Positions 16,775-25,585 of a DNA stretch of 42,121 nt are shown one piece after another. The translations under genes and the position numbers were made by a program. Below the pieces are notes generated by a model that saw only the letters and a program-made list of their open reading frames with translations, ran no database searches and was not told where the DNA came from. Source of the stretch: Chitinophaga pinensis (GTDB lineage: Bacteria; Bacteroidota; Bacteroidia; SXHM01); NCBI GenBank assembly GCA_945870105.1, contig CAMBRL010000015.1:1-42121 (forward strand), in the 5' to 3' direction. How positions within the stretch are numbered: position 1 is the first letter of the stretch; each line of letters opens with the position of its first letter.

Positions 16775-18418
16775 ATGAAATTTAAAGACATTATTTTGTG
16801 TTTTTTAATTAGTGTATTTCTTTTTTCCTGTTCCGGGAAAAAGAATAGCCATGAAGGCAAAACAGTTTTCCGTTACAACGAACCCAAAGGAATTACTTCT
16901 CTTGATCCTGCGTTTTCCCGCACAATGGCAAACATCTGGGCGGCAAATCAGCTGTTTAATGGCTTAGTACAGATGGATGATGAGACCCGCATTCAGCCTT
17001 GTATAGCAAAGAACTGGGAGATTTCGGAAGAGGGTTTGGTTTACACTTTTCATTTGCGTGAGGATGTTTATTTTCATGACAGTGAGGTTTTCACAAATCA
17101 AAAAGGAAGAAAGATTACTGCCTCTGATTTTGTATATAGTTTCAATCGCATTGTTGATGAAAAGGTTCTTTCACCGGGAAGGTGGATTTTTAATAATGTG
17201 GATTTCACAAATGGGAAAGGCTTTGAAGCAACTAATGATTCAACGTTTGCTATTCATCTGAAAACATCTTTTCCGCCTTTTATAGGAATGCTTACAATGC
17301 AGTATTGTTCCGTAGTTCCTGAAGAAGCGGTTGATTTTTACGGAAAAGATTTTGGAAGAAATCCGGTTGGCACAGGACCTTTTAAAATCAAATGGTGGTA
17401 TGAAGGAGTTAAATTAGTGTTGCACAAAAACGAAAACTATTTTGAAACTGAGGACGGAAATAAACTGCCTTATTTAGATGCTGTCTCTATCACATTTATT
17501 AACGATCCGCAAAGTTCGTTTTTGGAATTTGTAAAAGGAAATACTGATATGCTTTCGGGCCTGGATGATGGGAGTTACAAAGATGCTATCATTACTCCTT
17601 CGGGGGAATTGAAAGAAGAGTTTAGAGATAAGGTGAATTTGATTTCACAACCTTTCCTGAATACAGAATACCTTGGCTTTTTGCTGAATGATAGTCTGGA
17701 AATAGTAAAGAAAAGTCCGATCAGAAAAAAAGAAATTCGGCAAGCAATCAATTACGGAATTGATCGTGTGAAAATGATGCGTTATATCCGTAATAATATC
17801 GGAGCACCTGCGGTGAATGGCTTTGTTCCTGATGGATTACCTTCGTTCAGCAAGGAGTTGAAAGGCTATGATTATAACCCGGCAAAAGCGCGTGAGTTAC
17901 TTGCTCAGGCAGGCTATCCTAATGGAAAAGGATTGCCCGAAATTACTCTGCATACTACCAGCCAGTATCTTGATTTATGTGAATATATACAACACCAGCT
18001 TTCGGAAATTGGGGTGAAAATTAAGATGGAAGTAAACCCGCCCGGAACACATGGAGAAATGGTGGCCAATGCTCAATCTCTTTTCTGGCGCAAGTCATGG
18101 ATTGCAGATTATGCCGATGCGGAAAATTTTCTTGCGCTTTATTATTCAAAAAACTTTACGCCTAAAGGACCAAACTATACATTATTTAAAAATGATAAAT
18201 ACGACAAGCTTTATGAAACTGCTTTGAATGAAGTGAATGACAGTTTGCGTTATATACTCTATCGCGAAATGGACAGCATCATCATTGATAATTCACCGGT
18301 TGTTCCGCTTTATTATGACCGTGTTCTGCGCTTTGTAAATAAAGATGTGCAAGGCTTAGGAAGCAATTCGATGAATTTACTGACGCTGAAAAAAGTAAAG
18401 AAATCAGTTGCTAAATGA
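16775..18418 (+). CDS. Family-5 solute-binding lipoprotein (OppA/DppA type)
   Basis: 547 residues. A lipoprotein signal peptide ends at the lipobox VFLFSC with C19 as lipid anchor. The mature part is a family-5 extracellular solute-binding protein: GITSLDPAFSRTMANIWAANQLFNGL, IAKNWEISEEGLVYTFHLREDV, GTGPFKIKWW and AINYGIDRVKMMRYI are characteristic blocks (given in parts). These proteins usually deliver oligopeptides or nickel/opines to an ABC permease. No permease or ATPase genes are beside it, so the transporter is elsewhere or the protein has a stand-alone role. Its stop overlaps the start of the DUF167 gene by ATGA, showing translational coupling. Confidence 0.92.
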   Translation: MKFKDIILCFLISVFLFSCSGKKNSHEGKTVFRYNEPKGITSLDPAFSRTMANIWAANQLFNGLVQMDDETRIQPCIAKNWEISEEGLVYTFHLREDVYFHDSEVFTNQKGRKITASDFVYSFNRIVDEKVLSPGRWIFNNVDFTNGKGFEATNDSTFAIHLKTSFPPFIGMLTMQYCSVVPEEAVDFYGKDFGRNPVGTGPFKIKWWYEGVKLVLHKNENYFETEDGNKLPYLDAVSITFINDPQSSFLEFVKGNTDMLSGLDDGSYKDAIITPSGELKEEFRDKVNLISQPFLNTEYLGFLLNDSLEIVKKSPIRKKEIRQAINYGIDRVKMMRYIRNNIGAPAVNGFVPDGLPSFSKELKGYDYNPAKARELLAQAGYPNGKGLPEITLHTTSQYLDLCEYIQHQLSEIGVKIKMEVNPPGTHGEMVANAQSLFWRKSWIADYADAENFLALYYSKNFTPKGPNYTLFKNDKYDKLYETALNEVNDSLRYILYREMDSIIIDNSPVVPLYYDRVLRFVNKDVQGLGSNSMNLLTLKKVKKSVAK

Positions 18419-18678
18419 TACTTCATTTAACCATTAAGCCCGGTAGCAGAAAAGACGAATTTATTGTTGAGCAGGACGGTAGTATTAAAGTTAAAATCAA
18501 AGAGCAGCCTTTGGAAGGTAAGGCAAATAAATACCTTGTTAAATATCTTTCAGAAATATTTGAAGTGCCTAAATCAAAGATTGAAATTTTGAAGGGAGAA
18601 AACAATCCTCATAAAAAAGTGAGTATTGATATTGATGAGGAGGCAGGAAGAAAGATTATAGAAACCTACAGAGTTTAA
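18415..18678 (+). CDS. DUF167/YggU-family small protein
   Basis: 87 residues, matching the DUF167 (YggU) family: ILHLTIKPGSRKDEF at the N-terminus, IKVKIKEQPLEGKANKYLVKYL and the SKIEILKGENNPHKKVSI segment. It is a single alpha/beta domain of unknown biochemical function. It overlaps the stop of the solute-binding gene by four bases, so they share a message. The 3' end overlaps the convergent GNAT gene by four bases. Confidence 0.92.
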   Translation: MILHLTIKPGSRKDEFIVEQDGSIKVKIKEQPLEGKANKYLVKYLSEIFEVPKSKIEILKGENNPHKKVSIDIDEEAGRKIIETYRV

Positions 18679-19190
18679 AGTGCTTTCTCCATTATAATAA
18701 ACTCCAGTTCTTTTTTAGGAATTCCAAAGCGCGGATCGCTCATAGGAAACGGTTTTCTTTCTCCTGTATCAATATAGCCCTGGCGTTCATACCATAAAAT
18801 TAATTCATCTCTACCTTCAATTACCTGCATATAAACGGTAGTGCAGTTTTGTTCTTTTGCCAGTTTTTCTGAGGCAGCCATCATTTGTTTACCAATTCCA
18901 CCACCTTGCAAAACAGGTGAAACCGTTAACATGCCGAGATACATTCTAGTGCCATGTTTTTCCAATCGCACACAGCTAATGATTTCATCGGCAGCGTTGG
19001 TGTATTTTAGAATTGTACAGTCGGGCTTGGAAATAATAGTTCTTAAATCTTCTTCATCCGTGCGCTGTCCGCCTAATATATCAGCTTCAGTGGTCCATCC
19101 TGCTTTTGAACTTTCTCCACGATAAGCAGAATTAATAAGTGAGTTTAGTGCTATTACATCGTTGAGTGTAGCTTTTGAAATATTCTGCAT
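18675..19190 (-). CDS. GNAT-family N-acetyltransferase
   Basis: 171 residues. The acetyl-CoA binding motif A is LTVSPVLQGGGIGKQMM (V/I-x-x-x-x-Q-x-x-G-x-G/A pattern), and LWYERQGYIDTGERKPFP near the C-terminus is the usual motif B region. The N-terminal IALNSLINSAYRGE segment is like many small-molecule GNATs. Substrate unknown. It overlaps the convergent DUF167 stop, and the lipoprotein gene ends five bases upstream of its start on the same strand, so the two probably form one transcript. Confidence 0.92.
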   Translation of the reverse strand: MQNISKATLNDVIALNSLINSAYRGESSKAGWTTEADILGGQRTDEEDLRTIISKPDCTILKYTNAADEIISCVRLEKHGTRMYLGMLTVSPVLQGGGIGKQMMAASEKLAKEQNCTTVYMQVIEGRDELILWYERQGYIDTGERKPFPMSDPRFGIPKKELEFIIMEKAL

Positions 19191-19195
19191 ACTGC

Positions 19196-19648
19196 TTACT
19201 TCCGGCTGAAAATAAGTTCATCCTTTACTTCCGTCCCGTTGTCAATGCCTTCCAATACCACTGTCATTTCATTATCCGACATTTTAGTGTAAATTATTTT
19301 AGAAGGAAAATCATTCTCAGGCAATTCAAAAATCAATTTTTCAGGCGCTTCTGAAATCAATTTAAATTCAGCAACACGACCGGTTGCCATTTCCACACAG
19401 TAATACAGCCTTTCCCTGTCGTTTTTAATTTTAAGTTTTTCTGAGAACAGTGTGTCGATACCATCTACAACATAACCTCTGCCTTCAAAAAGCGAGTCAT
19501 TTACTATTGTCCACTCTTCGTGAAAGTTGGCATCACCATTGGTTTGAATCCATTTGCCTTCCAGCCAGGTGAAGTTTATTTTTGGTGGTTGTGTGCACGA
19601 AAAGATAAGTAAAGGGAATAGAAGTAGTAGTAGATTTTTAGCTTTCAC
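19196..19648 (-). CDS. Small lipoprotein with DUF6265-like domain
   Basis: I place the start at GTG 19648 because it gives a compact lipoprotein signal, KAKNLLLLLFPLLIFSC, with C18 as anchor; an upstream TTG at 19669 is possible. The mature part opens with FTWLEGKWIQTNGDANFHEEW, which I match to DUF6265-type lipocalin-like domains (W-LEG-W ... EEW) in parts, followed by eight or so beta strands. About 150 residues. Function unknown; lipocalin-like folds bind small ligands. It lies five bases upstream of the GNAT gene on the same strand. Confidence 0.8.
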   Translation of the reverse strand: MKAKNLLLLLFPLLIFSCTQPPKINFTWLEGKWIQTNGDANFHEEWTIVNDSLFEGRGYVVDGIDTLFSEKLKIKNDRERLYYCVEMATGRVAEFKLISEAPEKLIFELPENDFPSKIIYTKMSDNEMTVVLEGIDNGTEVKDELIFSRK

Positions 19649-19771
19649 TTTGATGGATATATACTGCAATACTACAAATTGTTTCGGTGCAGATTAATTA
19701 CCGGTAATGGTACATTAATTCGTTAACAATTTTTAACCAATCTTATTTGCTTAAACATACTTCAGAGATGT

Positions 19772-19779
19772 TAAATTTG
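19772..19779 (+). promoter_or_regulatory. Candidate promoter of the MoxR/Bat operon
   Basis: TAAATTTG matches TAnnTTTG exactly, 27 bases before the moxR ATG. A TTTG at 19746-19749 could be the -33 element; the spacing of 22 bases is slightly longer than the usual ~19. Confidence 0.5.
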
Positions 19780-19806
19780 CGTCCGCAATTTTAAAAGCTA
19801 TCACTT

Positions 19807-20790
19807 ATGGACATAAAAGAACTAAACGAAAAAATACAGCGCGAAAGTGCTTTTGTTGACCTTATTCAAATGGAAATGGATAAGGTAATTGTAGGTCAGA
19901 AATACATGACCGAACGTTTACTTATCGGGTTGCTTTCCAACGGACATATTTTGCTGGAAGGTGTTCCCGGATTGGCAAAGACATTAGCGATTAATTCATT
20001 GGCTTCGTGTATTGATGCAGGTTTCAGTCGCATACAGTTTACTCCTGACCTTTTACCTGCCGACTTGATCGGAACCATGATTTATAACCAGAAAAAGGAA
20101 GAGTTCACTGTTCGTAAAGGGCCTATTTTTTCTAACTTTATTTTGGCAGATGAGATTAACCGAGCCCCGGCAAAAGTGCAAAGTGCTTTGCTGGAAGCAA
20201 TGCAGGAAAAGCAGGTAACTATTGGTGACCAGACATTTAAATTGCCTGAACCTTTTCTTGTTCTTGCAACTCAAAATCCAATAGAGCAGGAGGGAACCTA
20301 CACACTTCCTGAAGCTCAGGTTGACCGTTTTATGCTTAAAGTGGTAATTACTTACCCTAATAAAGAAGATGAGCGTAAAATTATTCGTCAGAATGCGGGT
20401 GGTGTATTTCCTAAAACAAGTAAAATCCTCACTACTGCAGAAATACTGAAATCAAGAGAAGTAGTCCGCGAAGTTTATATGGACGAAAAAATTGAGCGTT
20501 ACATTATTGATATTGTTTTTGCAACCCGTGCTCCTAAAGATTATAAGTTGGATAAAATTGCTCCGTTGATCAGCTATGGAGGTTCTCCACGTGCAAGTAT
20601 TAGTCTTGCTTTGGCTTCAAAAGCGTATGCATTTATTAAACGCAGAGGTTACGTAATTCCTGAGGATGTACGTGCCGTTTGCAACGATGTGTTGCGTCAC
20701 AGAGTAGGATTGACCTACGAAGCGGAAGCGGAGAATATTACCAGTGAAAATGTTATTGCAGAAATTCTGAATGCAGTTGAAGTGCCTTAA
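19807..20790 (+). CDS. moxR: MoxR-type AAA+ ATPase
   Basis: 327 residues. Walker A is GVPGLAKT (52-59), Walker B ILADEINRAP (D115, E116), and sensor 1 lies in LATQNPIEQEGTY. The TLPEAQVDRFMLK and YGGSPRASISLALASKAYA blocks are typical of the MoxR subfamily (PF07726). MoxR proteins act as chaperone-like ATPases for vWA-domain partners. Here they are encoded just downstream (DUF58 protein, BatA, BatB). It is the first gene of an eight-gene same-strand cluster. A 70-bp spacer with a repeat hairpin follows it, the first of only two sizeable gaps in the operon. Confidence 0.96.
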   Translation: MDIKELNEKIQRESAFVDLIQMEMDKVIVGQKYMTERLLIGLLSNGHILLEGVPGLAKTLAINSLASCIDAGFSRIQFTPDLLPADLIGTMIYNQKKEEFTVRKGPIFSNFILADEINRAPAKVQSALLEAMQEKQVTIGDQTFKLPEPFLVLATQNPIEQEGTYTLPEAQVDRFMLKVVITYPNKEDERKIIRQNAGGVFPKTSKILTTAEILKSREVVREVYMDEKIERYIIDIVFATRAPKDYKLDKIAPLISYGGSPRASISLALASKAYAFIKRRGYVIPEDVRAVCNDVLRHRVGLTYEAEAENITSENVIAEILNAVEVP

Positions 20791-20795
20791 ATAAT

Positions 20796-20854
20796 TTTAC
20801 CGCTAAGGGCACAAGGTCACTAAGTCTCTGTGAACTTAGTGTACTTGGTGGTGA
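20796..20854 (+). repeat. Intergenic repeat with CACTAAG hairpin
   Basis: The moxR/DUF58 spacer reads as a CCGCTAAGGGCAC...CACTAAG...CTTAGTG...TTGGTGGTGAG element. The 7-bp stem CACTAAG (20818-20824) / CTTAGTG (20835-20841) is clear. I recall this as a frequent Bacteroidota spacer element. It may affect expression of the genes after moxR. Confidence 0.55.
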
Positions 20855-20860
20855 GAAAAA

Positions 20861-21736
20861 ATGGAAACAACAGAGCTATTAAAAAAAGTACGTAAGATTG
20901 AGATAAAGACGCGTGGTCTTTCAAACCAGATTTTTTCAGGGGAATACCACACGGCCTTTAAGGGGCGCGGTATGGCTTTCAGTGAAGTTCGTGAATATAT
21001 GCCGGGTGATGATATCCGCACAATTGATTGGAACGTAACTGCTCGTTTCAACAGTCCTTATGTAAAGGTTTTTGAAGAAGAGCGAGAGATGACCGTGATG
21101 TTGATAGTGGATATGAGCGGCTCAAAAGATTTCGGGACAAAAGAGAAGATGAAACGCGAATTGATAACAGAATTGTGTGCAGTGCTATCTTTTTCCGCTA
21201 TTCAGAATAATGATAAAATTGGTGTGATATTTTTCAGTGATCAGATTGAAAAATTTATTCCTCCTAAAAAAGGGAAGTCCCACATTCTGCGTATCATCCG
21301 TGAGTTGATTGAGTTTACTTCTGAACATAAGAAAACCAATATCAGTCAGGCTTTGAAGTATCTGAATAATGTCATTAAAAAGCGAAGTATTGCTTTCCTT
21401 ATTTCTGATTTCATAGATGCTAATTATGAAGATGCATTAAAAATTGCCAACCGTAAACATGATGTTGTTGGAATTCGCATTTATGATAAACGAGAGAATG
21501 AATTGCCCGATATTGGTTTGATAAAAGTTCAGGATGCTGAAAGCGGAGAGTTACGCTGGTTAGACACTTCAAACCATAAAGTGCGAATTTCATATAAAGC
21601 TTCTGCACTTCAATTTGATGATAATTTGAAAAAAATATTAAACCGCAGCGGAGTTGATTTTACATCAATTGCCACGCATGAATCATACATTACTCCATTA
21701 ATGAATTTGTTTAAGAAAAGGGAAGGAAGAAGATGA
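20861..21736 (+). CDS. DUF58-family vWA-like protein
   Basis: 291 residues. The DUF58 hallmark is GRGMAFSEVREYMPGDDIRTIDWN, here at residues ~35-58 (RGMAFSEVREY, then PGDDIRTIDWNVTARF). A following vWA-like fold has IVDMSGS (D84-S88) with a MIDAS-like start. There is no signal peptide or membrane segment, so it is a cytoplasmic partner of MoxR. The TGA overlaps the next ATG by four bases, indicating coupled translation. Confidence 0.94.
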   Translation: METTELLKKVRKIEIKTRGLSNQIFSGEYHTAFKGRGMAFSEVREYMPGDDIRTIDWNVTARFNSPYVKVFEEEREMTVMLIVDMSGSKDFGTKEKMKRELITELCAVLSFSAIQNNDKIGVIFFSDQIEKFIPPKKGKSHILRIIRELIEFTSEHKKTNISQALKYLNNVIKKRSIAFLISDFIDANYEDALKIANRKHDVVGIRIYDKRENELPDIGLIKVQDAESGELRWLDTSNHKVRISYKASALQFDDNLKKILNRSGVDFTSIATHESYITPLMNLFKKREGRR

Positions 21737-22725
21737 GAATGGACGTTAGAAGTACAAAGTTTGAAGTTGGAAGTGTTGTCAGATCGAGCGTAGTAGAGAA
21801 GCTATTAGTTATAGTTTTCTTTTTTCTGCCAATTTTAACTTTCTCCCAAGGCGCAAGTGTTTCTGCAGAATTAGATACCAACATCATTAAACTGGGCGGA
21901 CAAACAAAACTTCGTCTTCGCATTGAGCATACTAAGGATGTAAGTATTGCATTTCCTCAGTTTAAGGACAGCATTGCTTCACACATTGAGATAGTGGAAG
22001 AGCACAAGCTTGACACACTCAGCGAAAAAGTAACAACCTTTTACAAGTTCGAGAAATCGTATACCATCACTTCTTTTGATTCAGGTTATTGGGTTATTTC
22101 TCCAATCAGGTTTTACCTGAATAACGACACGAGTAAATACATTGAAACCGAACCTGTGATGATTGAAGTGAAGGGCGTTGCACTTGATCCGCAAAAAGAT
22201 GTGAACGACATCAAAGAGCCGCTTTCAATGGGCATAACGCTCAAAGAAATTCTTATTATCATCGGCATAATTTTATTGATACTTGCGCCTCTCAGTGCTT
22301 TCCTTCTTTACTGGTTCTTTTTCCGTAAAAAGAAAATGAAGATTACCGAATTGTTTCAACCAAAACCACTTTCTGCCCATGAAAAAGCATTGGGTTTACT
22401 TGAGCAGTTGCGCAAGAAAAAACTATGGGAAACAAATCAGGTTAAATTGTATCACAGTGAACTGACGGATATTGTGCGCAGCTATATTGATGAGCGTTTT
22501 GGAGTAAGTTCACCCGAACAGGTAAGTGATGAAACACTTGCTGCCATGAAGGATAAAGTGGATGAAAATACGTTTGCAAAACTAAAGCAACTCTTACAGT
22601 TAGCCGACATGGTAAAATTTGCGAAGGCAGAACCTTTGTCTAATGAAAACGAATTGAGCATGAATAATGCTTTTGATTTTGCAAACACAACAAAACCAAT
22701 CGAAGTAAAGGAAGATAAAAAATGA
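21733..22725 (+). CDS. Bat-operon membrane protein (BatD-like N-terminus, DUF4381-like C-terminus)
   Basis: 330 residues. The hydrophobic signal core LLVIVFFFLPILTFSQG (residues ~24-40) is preceded by ~23 residues encoded by dispersed repeat DNA (21741-21803). Residues ~41-160 are a beta-rich periplasmic domain with the BatD-like pattern VSAELDTNIIKLGGQTKLRLRI (split: AELDTNIIKLGGQ, TKLRLRIEH). One membrane segment follows at ~175-198 (ILIIIGIILLILAPLSAFLL). The cytoplasmic C-terminus (AHEKALGLLEQLRKKKLW, SELTDIVRSYIDERFGV) resembles DUF4381. It overlaps both neighbours by four bases. It probably anchors the MoxR/vWA complex at the inner membrane; this is inferred. Confidence 0.82.
   Translation: MRMDVRSTKFEVGSVVRSSVVEKLLVIVFFFLPILTFSQGASVSAELDTNIIKLGGQTKLRLRIEHTKDVSIAFPQFKDSIASHIEIVEEHKLDTLSEKVTTFYKFEKSYTITSFDSGYWVISPIRFYLNNDTSKYIETEPVMIEVKGVALDPQKDVNDIKEPLSMGITLKEILIIIGIILLILAPLSAFLLYWFFFRKKKMKITELFQPKPLSAHEKALGLLEQLRKKKLWETNQVKLYHSELTDIVRSYIDERFGVSSPEQVSDETLAAMKDKVDENTFAKLKQLLQLADMVKFAKAEPLSNENELSMNNAFDFANTTKPIEVKEDKK
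21741..21803 (+). repeat. Dispersed repeat sequence inside a coding leader
   Basis: GACGTTAGAAGTACAAAGT and TTTGAAGTTGGAAGT form a purine-rich low-complexity element. It is followed by 26 bases (21778-21803) that match the REP-like element at 27472-27497 at about 20 of 26 positions. Both lie before the signal-peptide core of the gene at 21733. Confidence 0.5.
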
Positions 22726-23720
22726 TGAACGGAATTGAGTTTGCAAATCCTTATTGGTTTCTATTGCTGGCACTTATTCCGTTGCTGACTTTCTGGTATT
22801 GGAAACGAAATAACAGTCAGCGAGCTAACATTCGTTTCTCATCGCTTGAAAATTTCAGGAATTCGCCTAAAACATTGCGTCAGAAATTAGTTCACTTACC
22901 TTTTGCGCTGCGTATGTTGTGCATTGCTTTTCTCTCTGCTGCACTTGCCCGCCCGCAAAGCAGCAGCAGTTGGCAGAACGTTACAACCGAAGGAATTGAC
23001 ATTGTCATCACCATGGATATTTCAGGAAGTATGCTGGCAGAAGATTTTAAGCCTAACCGTTTGGAAGCATCCAAAAAGGTCGCTATGAATTTCATTTCAG
23101 GTCGACCAACTGACCGCATGGGATTAGTTGTTTTTGCAGGTGAAGCATTTACCCAATGTCCCCTTACTACTGACCATTCGGTGTTGCTGAATATTTTTGG
23201 AGGAATAAAAAACGGATTGATTGAAGACGGAACTGCAATAGGAATGGGATTGGCAACAGCTGTAAAAAGATTGAAAGACAGCGAAGCAAAAAGTAAAGTG
23301 ATTATTTTACTTACAGACGGTGTAAACACAGGAGGTTCTATTCCACCTTTAACTGCTGCTGAAATTGCAAAAACTTTTGGAATCAGGGTTTATACAATTG
23401 GTGTAGGTACAATTGGAATGGCCCCATATCCGGGCAAAAACATGTTTGGACAAACTGTTTATCAGGACATGGAAGTGAAGATTGATGAAGACATGATGAA
23501 GAAAATTTCAGCAATGACTGACGGACAATATTTTCGTGCCACAGACAATAATAAATTAGAACAGGTTTATCAGCAGATTGATGAATTGGAAAAATCTAAA
23601 ATAGATGTAACAGAGTTCCGTAAAAAGAAAGAAGAGTTTTTGCCTTTTGCTTTAGCAGCATTGCTTTTACTGGCTTCTGAAATATTATTGAGAAATACTT
23701 TATTGAGAGTTTTGCCATAG
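22722..23720 (+). CDS. batA: BatA, membrane-anchored vWA protein
   Basis: 332 residues. N-terminal membrane segment at ~10-27 (PYWFLLLALIPLLTFWYW), a second hydrophobic segment at ~61-75, a vWA domain ~90-290 and a C-terminal membrane helix ~308-326 (FLPFALAALLLLASEILL). The MIDAS is complete: DISGSM, a Thr in CPLTTDHS and the D in LLTDGVNTGG. BatA is a core component of the Bacteroides aerotolerance-type operon and is thought to bind metal and ligand on the periplasmic side. It overlaps the previous stop by ATGA and directly abuts batB. ATG 22725 is an equally good start. Confidence 0.95.
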   Translation: MMNGIEFANPYWFLLLALIPLLTFWYWKRNNSQRANIRFSSLENFRNSPKTLRQKLVHLPFALRMLCIAFLSAALARPQSSSSWQNVTTEGIDIVITMDISGSMLAEDFKPNRLEASKKVAMNFISGRPTDRMGLVVFAGEAFTQCPLTTDHSVLLNIFGGIKNGLIEDGTAIGMGLATAVKRLKDSEAKSKVIILLTDGVNTGGSIPPLTAAEIAKTFGIRVYTIGVGTIGMAPYPGKNMFGQTVYQDMEVKIDEDMMKKISAMTDGQYFRATDNNKLEQVYQQIDELEKSKIDVTEFRKKKEEFLPFALAALLLLASEILLRNTLLRVLP

Positions 23721-24758
23721 ATGTTTAGGTTCGAACATACATATTTGCTTTATCTGCTGGCATTGGTGCCGCTGCTGTGGCTGCTTTTTATTCTTGCACG
23801 AAATAAACGTAAAAAATCTATTGCTGCGTTTGGTGATGATGAACTGGTAAAACAATTGATTCCAGAAGTTTCATCAAGTCGTCCCCGTTGGAAATTTGTT
23901 TTAACCTCACTTGGAATTGTCGCGTTGATATTAGGTATTGCCAATCCGCAGATCGGTTCTAAATATGAAGAAGTAAAACGCGAAGGTTTTGAATTAATTA
24001 TTGCTCTGGATATATCTAATTCAATGATGGCCGAAGACTTGGAACCAAATCGTTTGGAACGCGCCAAACAAGCTATTTCAAAACTGATTGATCAATTGAA
24101 ATCAGACAAAATCGGCATTATCGTTTTTGCCGGACAGGCCTATGTTCAGTTGCCGCTTACTACTGATTATGCGGCAGCAAAACTTTTTCTTTCAACAGTA
24201 AGCACAGATATTGTCCCAACACAGGGAACGGCAGTAGGTTCAGCAATTGACCTTGCTATAAAGTCATTCGGAGAAAAACAGGATAAAAACCGTGCGATCA
24301 TCATTATCACCGATGGTGAAAATCATGAAGACGATGCTATTCAGCAAGCCACAACTGCGGTTGAAGGCGGAATTACAGTTCATACTATTGGCGTTGGTTC
24401 GCCTGACGGAACACCAATTCCGGTTTATGTAAATGGCAAGAAAGCGGGCTTCAGAAAAGATAATCAGGGCAATACGGTTATTACCAAATTGAATGAAACC
24501 ATGCTGCAACAGGTGGCTGCAGCAGGTAAAGGCGTTTACATTCGCGGAAATAATCTGAGTTCAGGAATGAAAACATTGTTGGAGGAGATAAATAAAATGG
24601 AGAAGAAAGAATTTGATTCTAAAATGTTTACCGATTACGAAGACCGTTTTCAATATTTTCTTTCGGCAGCCCTGTTATTTTTACTGGCTGAGTTGTTGCT
24701 GTCTGAGCGGAAAAGCCGTTGGTTCGGTAATGTGAATTTATTTGAAAAGAGAAAATGA
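23721..24758 (+). CDS. batB: BatB, membrane-anchored vWA protein
   Basis: 345 residues, with the same layout as BatA: N-terminal helix (LYLLALVPLLWLLFILA), second helix (FVLTSLGIVALILGIA), vWA domain with MIDAS DISNSM, LPLTTDYAA and IITDGENHEDDA, and a C-terminal helix (FLSAALLFLLAELLL). It is clearly a paralogue of BatA (shared MAEDLEPNRLERAK / LAEDFKPNRLEASK). The start codon follows the BatA stop directly, and its own stop overlaps batC by four bases. Confidence 0.95.
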   Translation: MFRFEHTYLLYLLALVPLLWLLFILARNKRKKSIAAFGDDELVKQLIPEVSSSRPRWKFVLTSLGIVALILGIANPQIGSKYEEVKREGFELIIALDISNSMMAEDLEPNRLERAKQAISKLIDQLKSDKIGIIVFAGQAYVQLPLTTDYAAAKLFLSTVSTDIVPTQGTAVGSAIDLAIKSFGEKQDKNRAIIIITDGENHEDDAIQQATTAVEGGITVHTIGVGSPDGTPIPVYVNGKKAGFRKDNQGNTVITKLNETMLQQVAAAGKGVYIRGNNLSSGMKTLLEEINKMEKKEFDSKMFTDYEDRFQYFLSAALLFLLAELLLSERKSRWFGNVNLFEKRK

Positions 24759-25486
24759 AAGCAATGAGATATTATTTAGCTTTTCTGTTTTTTATTTCGT
24801 TTGTGTTTTCTTTATATGCACAGCGTGAGGAACGTAAACTTATTGATAACGGAAATGCCGAATACAAAGCCGGTAAATACAACGAAGCTGAAATTCTTTA
24901 TCGCAAGAGTTTAGAGAAAAACCGCGAGTCTGAAATTGCTAATTATAACTTAGCCGATGCACTTTACAAACAAGGTAAGTTTGAAGATGCTGCAAACATT
25001 TTTCAGGGAATTGCCGGTAAAACAACGGATAAAGATTTGAAGTCAAAGGCCTTTCATAACCTTGGAAATTCTTTGTTGAAAACAGAAAAGTATCAGGAAA
25101 GTGTGAATGCATATAAGAATGCGTTGAAGACTAATTCGGTGGATGATGAAACGCGCTATAACCTGGCTTATGCCATGAGTAAATTGCAGCAACAACAACA
25201 ACAGCAGAATCAGGATAAGAAAGACGAGAAACAGGATAAGCAGGAACAGCAAAAGCAGGACGAGAAGAAAGATGACCAGAAACAAGACAAGCAAGAGCAG
25301 GCAGATAATAAAGAACAACAGGAAAAAGAGCAGCAACAGCAGCAACAAAAACAGGATAAGTTATCTCAAAAGGATGCGGAACGAATGTTAGATGCTATGG
25401 GTAAAGAAGAAAAAGATGTGCAGGATAAAATGAAAAAAGAAAGACTGAAAACCGCTCAAAAAGTAAAGATTGAGAAAGATTGGTAA
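24755..25486 (+). CDS. batC: BatC, TPR protein with Gln/Lys-rich tail
   Basis: 243 residues. Signal peptide 1-22 (YYLAFLFFISFVFSLYAQ). TPR-like helices span ~28-150 (NGNAEYKAGKYNEAEILYRKSL, ANYNLADALYKQGKFEDAANIF, AFHNLGNSLLKTEKYQESVNAY; each shown in part). A low-complexity region of Gln, Lys, Asp and Glu follows at ~150-210, from CAG/CAA/AAG-rich DNA, then a charged C-terminal helix. TPRs usually mediate protein-protein contacts, here likely with BatA/BatB. The low-complexity stretch is a likely site of length variation between strains. A ~100-bp spacer with an inverted repeat separates it from batD. Confidence 0.92.
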   Translation: MKAMRYYLAFLFFISFVFSLYAQREERKLIDNGNAEYKAGKYNEAEILYRKSLEKNRESEIANYNLADALYKQGKFEDAANIFQGIAGKTTDKDLKSKAFHNLGNSLLKTEKYQESVNAYKNALKTNSVDDETRYNLAYAMSKLQQQQQQQNQDKKDEKQDKQEQQKQDEKKDDQKQDKQEQADNKEQQEKEQQQQQQKQDKLSQKDAERMLDAMGKEEKDVQDKMKKERLKTAQKVKIEKDW

Positions 25487-25493
25487 AATGTAT

Positions 25494-25555
25494 CGTCAAG
25501 CTGAACTCGTTTCAGCATCTCTTTATTAAGATACTGAGACAAGTTCAGGGTGACG
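25494..25555. repeat. Inverted repeat of the CTGAACT...AGTTCAG family
   Basis: CGTCAAGCTGAACTCGTTTC (start of the left arm, 25494-25515) pairs imperfectly with the right arm CTGAGACAAGTTCAGGGTGA (25534-25555). It has the same arms as the element at 39837-39907. It sits in the batC-batD spacer and may partly attenuate transcription. Confidence 0.8.
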
Positions 25556-25585
25556 GAAATGGAAAAATTTAGTTGATTTGCAGAA

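Noticed and set aside
16775-18418. A complete peptide ABC transporter operon
   Set aside because: Only the solute-binding lipoprotein is present; the neighbours are DUF167, GNAT and a small lipoprotein, with no permease or ATPase.
25043-25348. A leucine-rich open frame on the minus strand opposite batC
   Set aside because: It is the mirror of the CAG/CAA/AAG-rich low-complexity segment of batC and has no other support.
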